A stretch of DNA of 64,000 nucleotides, from assembly GCF_016316925.1 (NCBI RefSeq), contig NZ_JAEEGB010000006.1:62001-126000 (forward strand), in the 5' to 3' direction. The notes under the pieces are model-generated. The model saw only the letters and a program-made list of their open reading frames with translations, was not told where the DNA came from and searched no databases. Source of the stretch: Clostridium aciditolerans (GTDB lineage Bacteria > Bacillota > Clostridia > Clostridiales > Clostridiaceae). Shown here piece by piece: positions 1 to 7,929 of the stretch. The translations under genes and the position numbers were made by a program. Every line of letters begins with the position of its first letter. The stretch's first letter is position 1.

Positions 1-216
1 ACAAAAAATGAATTCAAAATCTTATACACACTTATAAAGAACAATAGAGAGGTAGTTAGTAGAGATAAGATAATGAAAGCTCTTTGGGAAGATGAAAGCT
101 TTGTAGATGATAACACTCTAACTGTAAATATAAATAGACTTAGAAAAAAATTAAGTGATATGGGGTTGACAGATTTTATTCAGACTAAGAAAGGACAGGG
201 ATATATAATACAATGA
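1..216 (+). CDS. Response regulator, OmpR/PhoB family, C-terminal end only (partial at left edge)
   Basis: The first 216 bases are an open frame without a start in the window. They encode the end of a winged-helix DNA-binding domain: a recognition-helix stretch reading DDNTLTVNINRLRKKL and the terminal beta-hairpin KGQGYII, both typical of OmpR/PhoB effector domains. The stop overlaps the start of the kinase gene downstream as ATGA, so the two are translationally coupled and form a two-component system. With the intramembrane-type kinase and the ABC transporter that follow, the closest functional model is BceR, the regulator of a peptide-antibiotic detoxification module. The receiver domain lies outside the window. 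Confidence 0.9.
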   Translation, partial: TKNEFKILYTLIKNNREVVSRDKIMKALWEDESFVDDNTLTVNINRLRKKLSDMGLTDFIQTKKGQGYIIQ

Positions 217-1241
217 GTTTAAAGGAATATTTAATAGATAAAATAAAATTTATTATTTTTTATGTATTACTGATGAGCTTTATATCTGCTGTGGTGTACT
301 TAGATGGGTTGGTAAAAATAAGGCTTGGAAATATACTATATATTAATGCTATAGGATTGACTTTGCTCTTATTATACTTTTTATTAGATTACTTTCCTAT
401 GAAAAAATATTATAGCACCATAAACTATATAGCAAAGAATAGAAAAGAAGATATTCTAACTAGCCTTCCTAAAGCTAAAAACTATGAGCAGGCTTTATGG
501 AGTGAAATTGTAATGAGTATTTACAGAGAACAGCAGCAAAAACTTGATAAGTTATATGAAGGAAAAAAAGAGGGTTCAGAGTTTATAGATTCCTGGGTAC
601 ATGAAGTAAAAACTCCTATTGCAGTGAGCAGACTTATAATCGAAAACAGCTGGAATAAATCTAAGAATGAGACTTTAAACAGCATAGAAGAAGAAATAGA
701 CAAAATAGATAGCTGCATAGAACAAGCTCTCTACTATTCGAAAATAGATGATTTCTCAAAGGATTACTTTGTAAATGAAAACAATATTGAAAAAATAATA
801 AAAGAACTGCTTAAAAAGAATGCTAAAGCTTTTATAAATAAAAAAATAAGCATAGAATTGTTAAACTTAGATGTGAATGTGTGTACTGATAAAAAATGGA
901 TACTGTTCATAATAGACCAAATATTATCTAACTCTTTAAAATACACTGATGAAAAAGGAAAAATAACAATAAATACTGAGACGAACAATAAAGAAAAAGT
1001 ATTGATTATAGAAGATAACGGTGTAGGTATAAAAGAAGAGGACCTTAATAGAGTGTTTAACAAGGGCTTTACAGGATACAACGGCAGAAAAGAATATAAA
1101 TCTACAGGTATGGGACTGTACTTAGCTAAAAGGTTAGCTGTAAAACTAGGACATGATATAACTATAGAATCAGCATATGGCAAGTATACTAAGGTTAAAC
1201 TCCACTTTCCTAAACTTATGGATTATTTTAACCTAAATTAA
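213..1241 (+). CDS. Sensor histidine kinase, BceS-like intramembrane-sensing type
   Basis: The protein has 342 residues. Two membrane helices (about 11-32 and 42-60) are separated by only a short loop, so there is no real extracellular sensor domain; this is the layout of intramembrane-sensing kinases that rely on a partner ABC transporter. The phospho-acceptor motif HEVKTP lies near residue 130. The ATPase domain shows the N box (SNSLKYT, near 243), the G1 box DNGVGIK and the G2 box STGMGLYLAKRL near 300. The start ATG overlaps the stop of the preceding regulator. A strong terminator follows, so the kinase is probably not always cotranscribed with the transporter. Family assignment to a BceS-like kinase is firm; the stimulus is unknown. 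Confidence 0.9.
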   Translation: MSLKEYLIDKIKFIIFYVLLMSFISAVVYLDGLVKIRLGNILYINAIGLTLLLLYFLLDYFPMKKYYSTINYIAKNRKEDILTSLPKAKNYEQALWSEIVMSIYREQQQKLDKLYEGKKEGSEFIDSWVHEVKTPIAVSRLIIENSWNKSKNETLNSIEEEIDKIDSCIEQALYYSKIDDFSKDYFVNENNIEKIIKELLKKNAKAFINKKISIELLNLDVNVCTDKKWILFIIDQILSNSLKYTDEKGKITINTETNNKEKVLIIEDNGVGIKEEDLNRVFNKGFTGYNGRKEYKSTGMGLYLAKRLAVKLGHDITIESAYGKYTKVKLHFPKLMDYFNLN

Positions 1242-1326
1242 GACCTTGCTTCAATGTTACAAAAATGTAAGGTTTAATATTTACTTTGTAAGTTAAAAAA
1301 ATGGATAATAACACTATCTTTATGTA

Positions 1327-1373
1327 AAATAAGGTTACAAACTTAGTTAAATGAGTTTTAACCTTATTTTTAT
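1327..1373 (+). terminator. Rho-independent terminator after the kinase gene
   Basis: AAAATAAGGTTA pairs with TAACCTTATTTT across a loop of about 20 bases and is followed by T-rich sequence. It separates the two-component genes from the ABC ATPase gene. Confidence 0.7.
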
Positions 1374-1409
1374 ATAGGTTTAAATAAGCAAATACTAGGA
1401 GGCAATAAA

Positions 1410-2177
1410 ATGAATACTGTTGTAGATGTGAAAAATCTTAGAAAAATATATGGTTCAAAAGGTAATGTATATACTGCACTTGACAATATCGATTTGCAGA
1501 TAAAAGAAGGAGAGTTTGTAGGTATAATGGGTCCTTCTGGAGCAGGAAAAACCACTCTTTTAAATGTAATATCAACCATAGATAAGCCTACTTCTGGAGC
1601 TATTAATATAGGCGGAGAAAATATAGTAGCTATGAATGAAGATAAGTTATCTTCCTTTAGAAGAAATAAGCTCGGATTCATATTCCAGGATTTTAACTTA
1701 TTAGATACTCTAACTTTAAAGGAAAATATAATACTTCCTTTAACTCTTTCAAGAATAAAAACTACTTTAATAGATAAAAAAGTAATTAAAATAGCAGAAA
1801 TCCTTGGAATATCTGAGATATTAAATAAATATCCTCACGAGGTATCTGGTGGACAAAAGCAGAGAGCTGCTGCTGCTAGGGCTATAATAACTGAACCTAC
1901 ATTGATACTGGCAGATGAACCTACAGGAGCTTTAGATTCAAAATCTTCTCAGGAACTGCTTCAATGCCTTACGGATTTAAATAAAAACAATGAAGCTACT
2001 ATAATGATGGTAACTCACGATGCCTTTGCGGCAAGCTACTGCCAGAGAATACTCTTTATAAAAGACGGCAAAATATTTGCTGAACTTGTAAAAGGAAATA
2101 ACTCACGGAGAGAATTTTTTCAAAAAATATTAGATATGTTGGCTGCCATTGGCGGTAAAAATAACGATATGATATAG
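1410..2177 (+). CDS. ABC transporter ATP-binding protein, BceA-like
   Basis: This 255-residue ATPase has Walker A GPSGAGKTT (near residue 41), the Q-loop FQDFN, the signature VSGGQKQRAAAARA near 147, Walker B LILADEPTGALD and the switch histidine MVTHD. The length and the motif set match the MacB/BceA class, which pairs with FtsX-like permeases. AGGAGG lies 7 bases before the ATG. The expected permease is present but 1.7 kb downstream, after three redox genes. It follows a terminator and probably has its own promoter, controlled by the upstream two-component system as in other Bce modules (inference). The substrate is probably a cell-wall-active peptide, by family only. Confidence 0.9.
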   Translation: MNTVVDVKNLRKIYGSKGNVYTALDNIDLQIKEGEFVGIMGPSGAGKTTLLNVISTIDKPTSGAINIGGENIVAMNEDKLSSFRRNKLGFIFQDFNLLDTLTLKENIILPLTLSRIKTTLIDKKVIKIAEILGISEILNKYPHEVSGGQKQRAAAARAIITEPTLILADEPTGALDSKSSQELLQCLTDLNKNNEATIMMVTHDAFAASYCQRILFIKDGKIFAELVKGNNSRREFFQKILDMLAAIGGKNNDMI

Positions 2178-2234
2178 GCATCTTTCACTTGTTATTTTAT
2201 TTCAGATGCTATAAATAAATGGAGGATTATATAA

Positions 2235-2804
2235 ATGAAAAAAATAATTATTTCTACACTATTAGTAGTTATGAGTTTAAGTTTAACAGCCTGTGGTTCT
2301 AAGGAGAATAAAGCTGCAAAAGTCAGAAGTACAGCTCAAACTGAGCAATCTCAAAAAGGTACTTTTGCAGGTTTAAAAGTTATGCCTCAATTTAAGGTTA
2401 AGGATATAAACGACAAAGAAGTTACAAACGACATATTTAAAGAAAAAAAGGTTAATATGATAAACATATGGGGAACCTTCTGCGGTCCCTGTGTAGAGGA
2501 GATGCCAACACTTCAAGAATTATATAAGGAGTACCAATCACAAGGCTTTAATTTAGTAGGTGTTGTTGCTGATGGAGATACAAACGAGGTACAAGCATTA
2601 CAAATATTAAAAAAGACAAAGGCAGACTTTGTAAACTTAATACCAGATGAAAAGTTTAAAAATGATTTTGTTAGCAAAACTAAGGCCGTTCCAGTTTCGG
2701 TATTTGTAAACAGTAAAGGAGATATCCTAGAAACTGTAGTAGGTTCAAAGAGCAAAGAAGAATACAAGAAAATAATTGAAAGAAATCTTCAGCAAATTAA
2801 GTAG
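2235..2804 (+). CDS. TlpA/ResA-like thioredoxin-fold lipoprotein
   Basis: The 189-residue protein begins with a short charged stretch, a hydrophobic segment and a lipobox LTAC, giving a lipidated Cys at about residue 20, so it is anchored on the outer face of the membrane. The thioredoxin-like domain has the active-site pair in TFCGPC near residue 80 and a cis-proline segment (KAVPVSVFV) near 155. By family it is an extracytoplasmic thiol-disulfide oxidoreductase. It is followed 9 bases later by a 44-residue CXXC protein and an overlapping membrane ferredoxin gene. Together these look like a thiol redox relay that takes electrons across the membrane (inference). Confidence 0.88.
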   Translation: MKKIIISTLLVVMSLSLTACGSKENKAAKVRSTAQTEQSQKGTFAGLKVMPQFKVKDINDKEVTNDIFKEKKVNMINIWGTFCGPCVEEMPTLQELYKEYQSQGFNLVGVVADGDTNEVQALQILKKTKADFVNLIPDEKFKNDFVSKTKAVPVSVFVNSKGDILETVVGSKSKEEYKKIIERNLQQIK

Positions 2805-2813
2805 GTGTTGAGT

Positions 2814-2948
2814 ATGAAGTACAGAATTAGAACTCTCTTATTTACAGTAAGTATACTTTTTATAGCCGCTGGGATATATAGAGGAGAAGTTCAGAAGGTA
2901 TTAATAAAAGCTATAAATATTTGTTTGGAGTGCATAGGAATTGGATAA
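2814..2948 (+). CDS. Small CXXC membrane protein, CD1871A-like
   Basis: A 44-residue frame starts at ATG 2814, nine bases after the lipoprotein stop, with GGTG upstream. It has one membrane helix (about 8-21) and ends in ICLECIGIG. That ending is the hallmark of a tiny clostridial family annotated from memory as CD1871A family CXXC-motif proteins, which recur beside TlpA-like and 4Fe-4S membrane proteins. The stop overlaps the TTG start of the next gene by 8 bases, so translation is coupled. The CXXC pair probably sits at the membrane face and exchanges thiols with its neighbours; this is inference. It is too short for most gene callers. Confidence 0.75.
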   Translation: MKYRIRTLLFTVSILFIAAGIYRGEVQKVLIKAINICLECIGIG

Positions 2949-3786
2949 AATAAAGAGAAAATTAGTTCAAATAATAACGCTTATAAGTACTAATGGATAC
3001 TTTAAGGGATTTTTAGAGGGCAGCATTTACAGTGGAAAATTTAAAAGCATATGTGTCCCTGGGCTTAATTGCTATTCCTGTCCTGGAGCATTTGGTGCTT
3101 GTCCTATTGGTTCTCTTCAGGCAGTTATATCAGATATAAAGTATAAGTTTTCCTTTTACATAGTTGGATTTTTAACTCTAATGGGAGTAACTATGGGAAG
3201 ATTTATATGTGGATGGCTGTGCCCCTTTGGATTAATACAGGAGTTGCTAAACAAAATACCTTCCCCTAAATTTAAGGTCAGTAAAAGATTTGAAAAACTA
3301 AAATACCTAAAGTATGTAATACTTTTAGTATTTGTAATTTTACTTCCTATGTTTTGGGTAAATGATGTAGGTATGGGGAGTCCAACCTTCTGTAAGTATA
3401 TATGCCCAGCTGGAACTCTTGAAGGAGGAGTACCTCTTACTTTACTGGATACCTCTTTAAGATCCGCTTTAGGATTTTTGTTTGCCTGGAAATTAACCTT
3501 ACTTATAATCACAATAATTCTATCTATAATCATCTTTAGGCCCTTCTGCAGATTTATATGTCCTCTTGGAGCTATATATTCTATTTTCAATCCTATAAGT
3601 ATTTATAGATTAAAAATAGATAAAGATAAATGTACAAGTTGTGGCACTTGTGCTAAGAAGTGCAAAATGGATATAGAGGTTTATAAAAAACCAAACAGTT
3701 TAGAGTGTATAAGATGTGGTGAATGTAAATCTGCCTGTTCACAAGGCGCTATAAAGACATTAATAAGTATGAAAGAGATAAAGTAG
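2941..3786 (+). CDS. Membrane 4Fe-4S binding protein, NapH/CcdA-adjacent type
   Basis: The 281-residue protein starts at TTG inside the end of the preceding small gene, with GGAG ten bases upstream. It has several membrane helices interspersed with cysteine motifs: CYSCPGAFGACP near residue 40, CGWLCP near 90, CKYICP near 150 and CRFICP near 200. The C-terminal region (about 230-275) carries two ferredoxin motifs, CTSCGTCAKKC and CIRCGECKSAC, for two 4Fe-4S clusters. The family (NapH/YccM-like) moves electrons between cytoplasmic donors and the membrane. The context suggests it reduces the TlpA-like lipoprotein through the small CXXC protein (inference). Confidence 0.85.
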   Translation: MDKIKRKLVQIITLISTNGYFKGFLEGSIYSGKFKSICVPGLNCYSCPGAFGACPIGSLQAVISDIKYKFSFYIVGFLTLMGVTMGRFICGWLCPFGLIQELLNKIPSPKFKVSKRFEKLKYLKYVILLVFVILLPMFWVNDVGMGSPTFCKYICPAGTLEGGVPLTLLDTSLRSALGFLFAWKLTLLIITIILSIIIFRPFCRFICPLGAIYSIFNPISIYRLKIDKDKCTSCGTCAKKCKMDIEVYKKPNSLECIRCGECKSACSQGAIKTLISMKEIK

Positions 3787-3833
3787 TGAAAATTGCTTAT
3801 TAATATAGAAATAAAAAACTGTAGGAGGAAAAA

Positions 3834-5723
3834 ATGTTATTTACAATAGCTAAAAAAAACGTAAAGAATAACTTTGAAAATTATTTTATATATTTTGCTT
3901 CCATAGTATTTAATGTACTAGTATATTTTACTTTTGAAAGTATAAGGTTTAATAAACAAATTGAATCATTTTTAGAAGGCGACCCTAAAGTTCTTTTGGT
4001 TTTTAAAGGTGCTTCTGTGATAATTGCTATATTTTCAGTTGTATTCATGTTATACTCTAGCTCTTTCTTTATAAAGAAAAGAAAAAAGGAAGTAGGGCTT
4101 TATTCCTTATTAGGATTAAAAAAGAGACAGGTAGGAGCACTTTTATTTTATGAAAATATAATTACAGGAAGCCTTGCATTAATTGTAGGAGTATTGCTTG
4201 GGAGTTTACTTTCCAAACTATTTATAATGATTTTAGTTAGGTTTATTGGAATAAATATAGCAATAAATTTTTCTATAAGCATGAAGGCCCTTTTAAACAC
4301 TATAATAGTTTTTGGATCATTATTTTTATTAATTTCCATAAACGCCTATACCATAATTTACAGATTTAAGCTTATAGAGCTCTTTAAAGCTGAAAATAAA
4401 GGAGAGAAAGAACAAAAGTCATCAGCAATTTTAGCAGTACTTTCTATCGCCTTATTCATAATAGAAATCTATGCAGCCATGACTGTTAAAGATTCTCCAA
4501 CATTTATGAGAAACATGCCTATTATTTTCATATGCTCAATAGCTGGAACTTTTCTTTTCTTTAGATCCTTTTTGATATTTATAGTAAAAGCTTTAAAAAA
4601 TAAAAAAAGCATATACTACAGAGGAAGTAACTTAATAAGTATATCCCATATCCTATTTAGAATAAAGTCTAACAGTAGAAGTCTATCAATAATAGCTTTG
4701 CTTAATGCAGTTACTATAACCTCTATAGGTTACGGCTATAGCTTCTATTATAGCTTTGAAAAAATGGATAAATTAGCAACACCCTTTTCATATTCTTATG
4801 TAAGTAATGATATATCTTTAGATAAGAGAATTGAGGAATTGATAGAAAAACATCCTGAAAATAAACTTGTAGCTTCAAAAGATGTAGAACTTATTAAAGT
4901 AAATGCTGATTTATCAGAGATTTCGAAAAGCGAAAAAAATATTTATTTAATATCACAAAGTAAAGCTGAAGAACTTATTAAATTTAGAGGTATAAAGGAT
5001 AACCTCAAACTTTCTTCTCCATCTGAAGGAATAATATTGAAATATGGTAGTTTATCAGAAGATAACTTTAAAGGTAAAATTATAGGCTCGTCAAATACAG
5101 GATTAAATAACCCTATTAAAGTAGTAGATAGAAAAAACTATGACCCTATGAACGCTTTGTATGATAAAACAATAGTTTTAGTGGTGCAGGATACAGTGTA
5201 CAATAAATACTATAACAAGGACAACATTGTCAGAATTAAAGGCTATGTAGTAGAAAATCAAAGAAACAGCAAGGCTTTAACAAAGGACATCGTAAGGATT
5301 ATTCCTGATAACTTACAGTTTACTTATGAATCCGAAAATTTAGGTATATTGATTTTTTCTTCTATGATATCTTTTATAGGCATTTTTGTAGGACTTGTAT
5401 TTTTATGTGCTACAGGAAGCATAATTTACTTTAAGCAGCTTACAGAAGCTAATGATGACAAGAAAAGATATGATGTATTGAAAAAGATAGGTATAGGAAA
5501 TGGTGAAATAAAAAAATCCATCCGCAAACAGGTGTTTACAGCTTTTGCTTCACCATTATTTATAGGAATGTTTCACTGCTTAGCAGCCTTTGCATTTCTT
5601 GGCAGCGTGCTAACAGCAATGGATGTATTCCTTCCGGCAGTAGTTACTATAGTATTTTATATTCTAATTTACACTATATATTACTTCTTGACAGTAAATT
5701 CATATGTTAAAATAATAGAATAA
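3834..5723 (+). CDS. ABC transporter permease, BceB-like (FtsX family)
   Basis: The 629-residue membrane protein has ten predicted helices. FtsX-type blocks lie near residues 60-170 and 510-620, with a large extracytoplasmic domain (about 310-500) between helices 7 and 8. This is the BceB arrangement, where the large domain binds the peptide and communicates with the BceS-type kinase. The intracellular motif KKRKKEVGLYSLLGLKK near residue 80 is typical. TAGGAGG lies 7 bases before the ATG. Its ATPase partner is the gene at 1410, separated by the redox cassette. A bidirectional terminator follows. Confidence 0.9.
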   Translation: MLFTIAKKNVKNNFENYFIYFASIVFNVLVYFTFESIRFNKQIESFLEGDPKVLLVFKGASVIIAIFSVVFMLYSSSFFIKKRKKEVGLYSLLGLKKRQVGALLFYENIITGSLALIVGVLLGSLLSKLFIMILVRFIGINIAINFSISMKALLNTIIVFGSLFLLISINAYTIIYRFKLIELFKAENKGEKEQKSSAILAVLSIALFIIEIYAAMTVKDSPTFMRNMPIIFICSIAGTFLFFRSFLIFIVKALKNKKSIYYRGSNLISISHILFRIKSNSRSLSIIALLNAVTITSIGYGYSFYYSFEKMDKLATPFSYSYVSNDISLDKRIEELIEKHPENKLVASKDVELIKVNADLSEISKSEKNIYLISQSKAEELIKFRGIKDNLKLSSPSEGIILKYGSLSEDNFKGKIIGSSNTGLNNPIKVVDRKNYDPMNALYDKTIVLVVQDTVYNKYYNKDNIVRIKGYVVENQRNSKALTKDIVRIIPDNLQFTYESENLGILIFSSMISFIGIFVGLVFLCATGSIIYFKQLTEANDDKKRYDVLKKIGIGNGEIKKSIRKQVFTAFASPLFIGMFHCLAAFAFLGSVLTAMDVFLPAVVTIVFYILIYTIYYFLTVNSYVKIIE

Positions 5724-5813
5724 ATTATTAATACCACCAAATACTTTAAGGTAGCCAGGCCTTTGATATAGGCACCCTCATTATTCTCTTTTTAAGTGTT
5801 GTGCTGGATTTCT

Positions 5814-5846
5814 ACAAAAAACTCCGTATTTTTATACGGAGTTTTC
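5814..5846. terminator. Bidirectional terminator between Bce module and the 12-gene unit
   Basis: AAAACTCCGTAT pairs with ATACGGAGTTTT. Both flanks are A/T-rich in the right sense, so it can end the permease transcript on + and the long operon on -. Confidence 0.8.
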
Positions 5847-5869
5847 CATTAGCATAAATTTTACAATTA

Positions 5870-6706
5870 TCACTGATCATTATAATCCGCATCATAATTT
5901 GGTGCTAAATTTTTTTCTAGACCTTCTGCTGTCATTATTATTTTTATATTATGTCTTTCTAGTGGTGAAAGTTGTTTACCTTCTCCCGTAAATTTAGGAT
6001 TAGGCTTATACCAAGATTTTTTATTAAAATAACTTTTATATGGGTCATCAGTAAATATATAACCATGCCTTGCAAAAATTTCATTTCTTGCCAACGCTAA
6101 CTTTTCTTTACTCATATTTTTAAGATTGCGTAATTCCAAAGGCTTTACATTGCTATATGGAAGTATGTATTCATTTAATTTGCTGTCAACTCTTTCATTG
6201 GTGCCACTTGAGTCTGGATTATGGGAGTTTACAGTGGAATTATTATTAATTTCAGTATTAGGGTCACTCTTAGTATTATTGCTCATAAGAAATACATAAC
6301 TCCCAATAAACCCTAAAATAAAAAGAATCACGAGTATGATAAGAAAACTTCTATTTTTTCCTTCACTTACTTCATCCATATGCTGCTCTTTTATATTATT
6401 TGTCTTTAAAGTTTTCTTTGCCTTATCATTTACAGATGTGTTAGGCCTTGAGTTTTGCTTTATTACTGTATCTCTATTAGCTTGCGTAATTTCTATCTTA
6501 GGTTCTGTTTGTTCGTTATATCTAGGTTTATCATTGAATTCATATGGTTTAGGCACTTGGAGATTTTCATCTAATTTATTTTCTATGCTGCTTATTACTT
6601 TTTCATTAATTATCTTTTCATCTTCGTATTCTCGTTTTGTGCCACAGTTAGCACAAAATTTATCATTTTCATCAAATGGTGTACCACATTTTTTGCAATT
6701 ACTCAT
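5870..6706 (-). CDS. Zinc-ribbon, single-helix membrane protein with C-terminal YARHG domain
   Basis: I place the start at the ATG 4 codons inside the longest frame because AGGTGG lies 8 bases before it; the upstream GTG has no good ribosome site. The 278-residue protein has an N-terminal zinc ribbon (CKKCGTPF then FCANCGTK, residues 3-24), a low-complexity linker, one membrane helix (about 120-142) and a C-terminal YARHG domain containing LARNEIFARHGY, with aromatic residues in the following stretch. The ribbon is cytoplasmic and the YARHG domain outside the membrane. YARHG is a small domain of clostridial surface proteins with no known reaction. It is the last gene of the long minus-strand unit, 99 bases after the GAP1 gene, and its zinc ribbon resembles those of the GTPases, so it may be an output or envelope component. 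Confidence 0.8.
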   Translation of the reverse strand: MSNCKKCGTPFDENDKFCANCGTKREYEDEKIINEKVISSIENKLDENLQVPKPYEFNDKPRYNEQTEPKIEITQANRDTVIKQNSRPNTSVNDKAKKTLKTNNIKEQHMDEVSEGKNRSFLIILVILFILGFIGSYVFLMSNNTKSDPNTEINNNSTVNSHNPDSSGTNERVDSKLNEYILPYSNVKPLELRNLKNMSKEKLALARNEIFARHGYIFTDDPYKSYFNKKSWYKPNPKFTGEGKQLSPLERHNIKIIMTAEGLEKNLAPNYDADYNDQ

Positions 6707-6805
6707 TTTATCAACCACCTTAACTTTCTATTACAAAGGTTAATAGGCCTAAACTATCATTTGATTAAATCTAGAAGTCAGCTATTTTTAAAAGTACATT
6801 TTTTA

Positions 6806-7927
6806 TTATATAGAGTCATTACTATTCTTATTAATAATACTTTTAATCTTCCTCCAAATAGCATAAATGCTTCTTGTGTTATTTTCCTTTTTTTCATATT
6901 TGGTGTTACTATTATCTTTTGTTTCACTTAAAGATATTTTATCCTCTGTAGATAAAGTATCTTTATAGTTCTTCTTCTCGTCAATAGGCTTAAGAATATT
7001 GTCATATTCATAGATGTTAAGCTTATCACTAATAATACCTTTGTCCACTTCATAAAAGAAATCCTTTAAAATTTCTTTATTTTCTATATTTTTCATAACA
7101 TATTCAATAAATAGATGATTTTCTTCATCGATACCATCCAAATAGAAATTGCCCTCTGCTAGATCAAAAACATAACCTGCTTTTATTTCAGTAGTTAATC
7201 TTTTTATGCTCCCTTTGCATAAAAAAATTATGTTAATTAGATTTTTATTTTTTGGCTCCTTCATATAGGTTATAAATCCAGTTTTTTTTCTTACTTCAAA
7301 TGGGATCGCTCTATATAGGTATTTTAATATTCCTTTAGCCAATGTTGTTATACTTTTGTTATCTGAATCTAACACTATGTATATGTTTTTTCCATACTTG
7401 GCTCCATCAAAGGAAGCCTTAATAAGATTCAAAAAGGTTTTTTTGCTCATATCAGTAGCTAAAAACATCTCTTCTATTGAACTAAAACAATCTTCACTGT
7501 TACTATTTTCAATTTTGGAGACCTCTGGTAAAAAAGTTCCTTTATCTAAATTATAGTTCAACATAAATCCAGTTGAAAATATCACCTTTTCAGGATTTTC
7601 TATGTATTCATTTCTCTCTTCTTCTGAAATTATATAATTATGAGTAAAGTACCTATTTCTCTGCCCTGTATAGTCTTTACCTGCAAAGACTGACTGTCCA
7701 ACTACCATTCTATTATCTTCTGTGTTTATACAAAATAAAGATGTAGGATATTTTAATACATCCTCCTCTGCTGCAAGGGATGATGGTGCTTCATAGAAGC
7801 ATAAATCATGAAGAGTATTAATTATAAAATCATCCTCTAAATTTTTACTTTTAGCTACTGTATCATAGCCTGGAGTTTTGCTGAATATTCCTTTCCGATC
7901 TCTTGTGTAATAATGCTGTTGAATCAT
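6806..7927 (-). CDS. GAP1-type GTPase-associated protein, short form (GAP1-N2 plus middle domain)
   Basis: The start is taken at the ATG of MIQQHYYTRD, two bases after the stop of the GTPase gene, with GGAGGAAGAG upstream; the longer frame extends back into that gene. The 373-residue protein opens with the GAP1-N2 pattern: QHYYTRDRKG, a Y-D-T-V segment, and GKDYTGQRNRYFTHNYII near residue 105. The 890-residue protein at 20656-23328 has the matching GKDYSGRYGNYFCHVLV, and both continue with a T-D-[VM]-x-K motif and a middle domain. The short form lacks the long helical C-terminal part and ends in a charged tail. By family it partners a DO-GTPase, here the gene directly upstream with which it is translationally coupled. 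Its biochemical activity is unknown. Confidence 0.85.
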   Translation of the reverse strand: MIQQHYYTRDRKGIFSKTPGYDTVAKSKNLEDDFIINTLHDLCFYEAPSSLAAEEDVLKYPTSLFCINTEDNRMVVGQSVFAGKDYTGQRNRYFTHNYIISEEERNEYIENPEKVIFSTGFMLNYNLDKGTFLPEVSKIENSNSEDCFSSIEEMFLATDMSKKTFLNLIKASFDGAKYGKNIYIVLDSDNKSITTLAKGILKYLYRAIPFEVRKKTGFITYMKEPKNKNLINIIFLCKGSIKRLTTEIKAGYVFDLAEGNFYLDGIDEENHLFIEYVMKNIENKEILKDFFYEVDKGIISDKLNIYEYDNILKPIDEKKNYKDTLSTEDKISLSETKDNSNTKYEKKENNTRSIYAIWRKIKSIINKNSNDSI

Positions 7928-7929
7928 CT

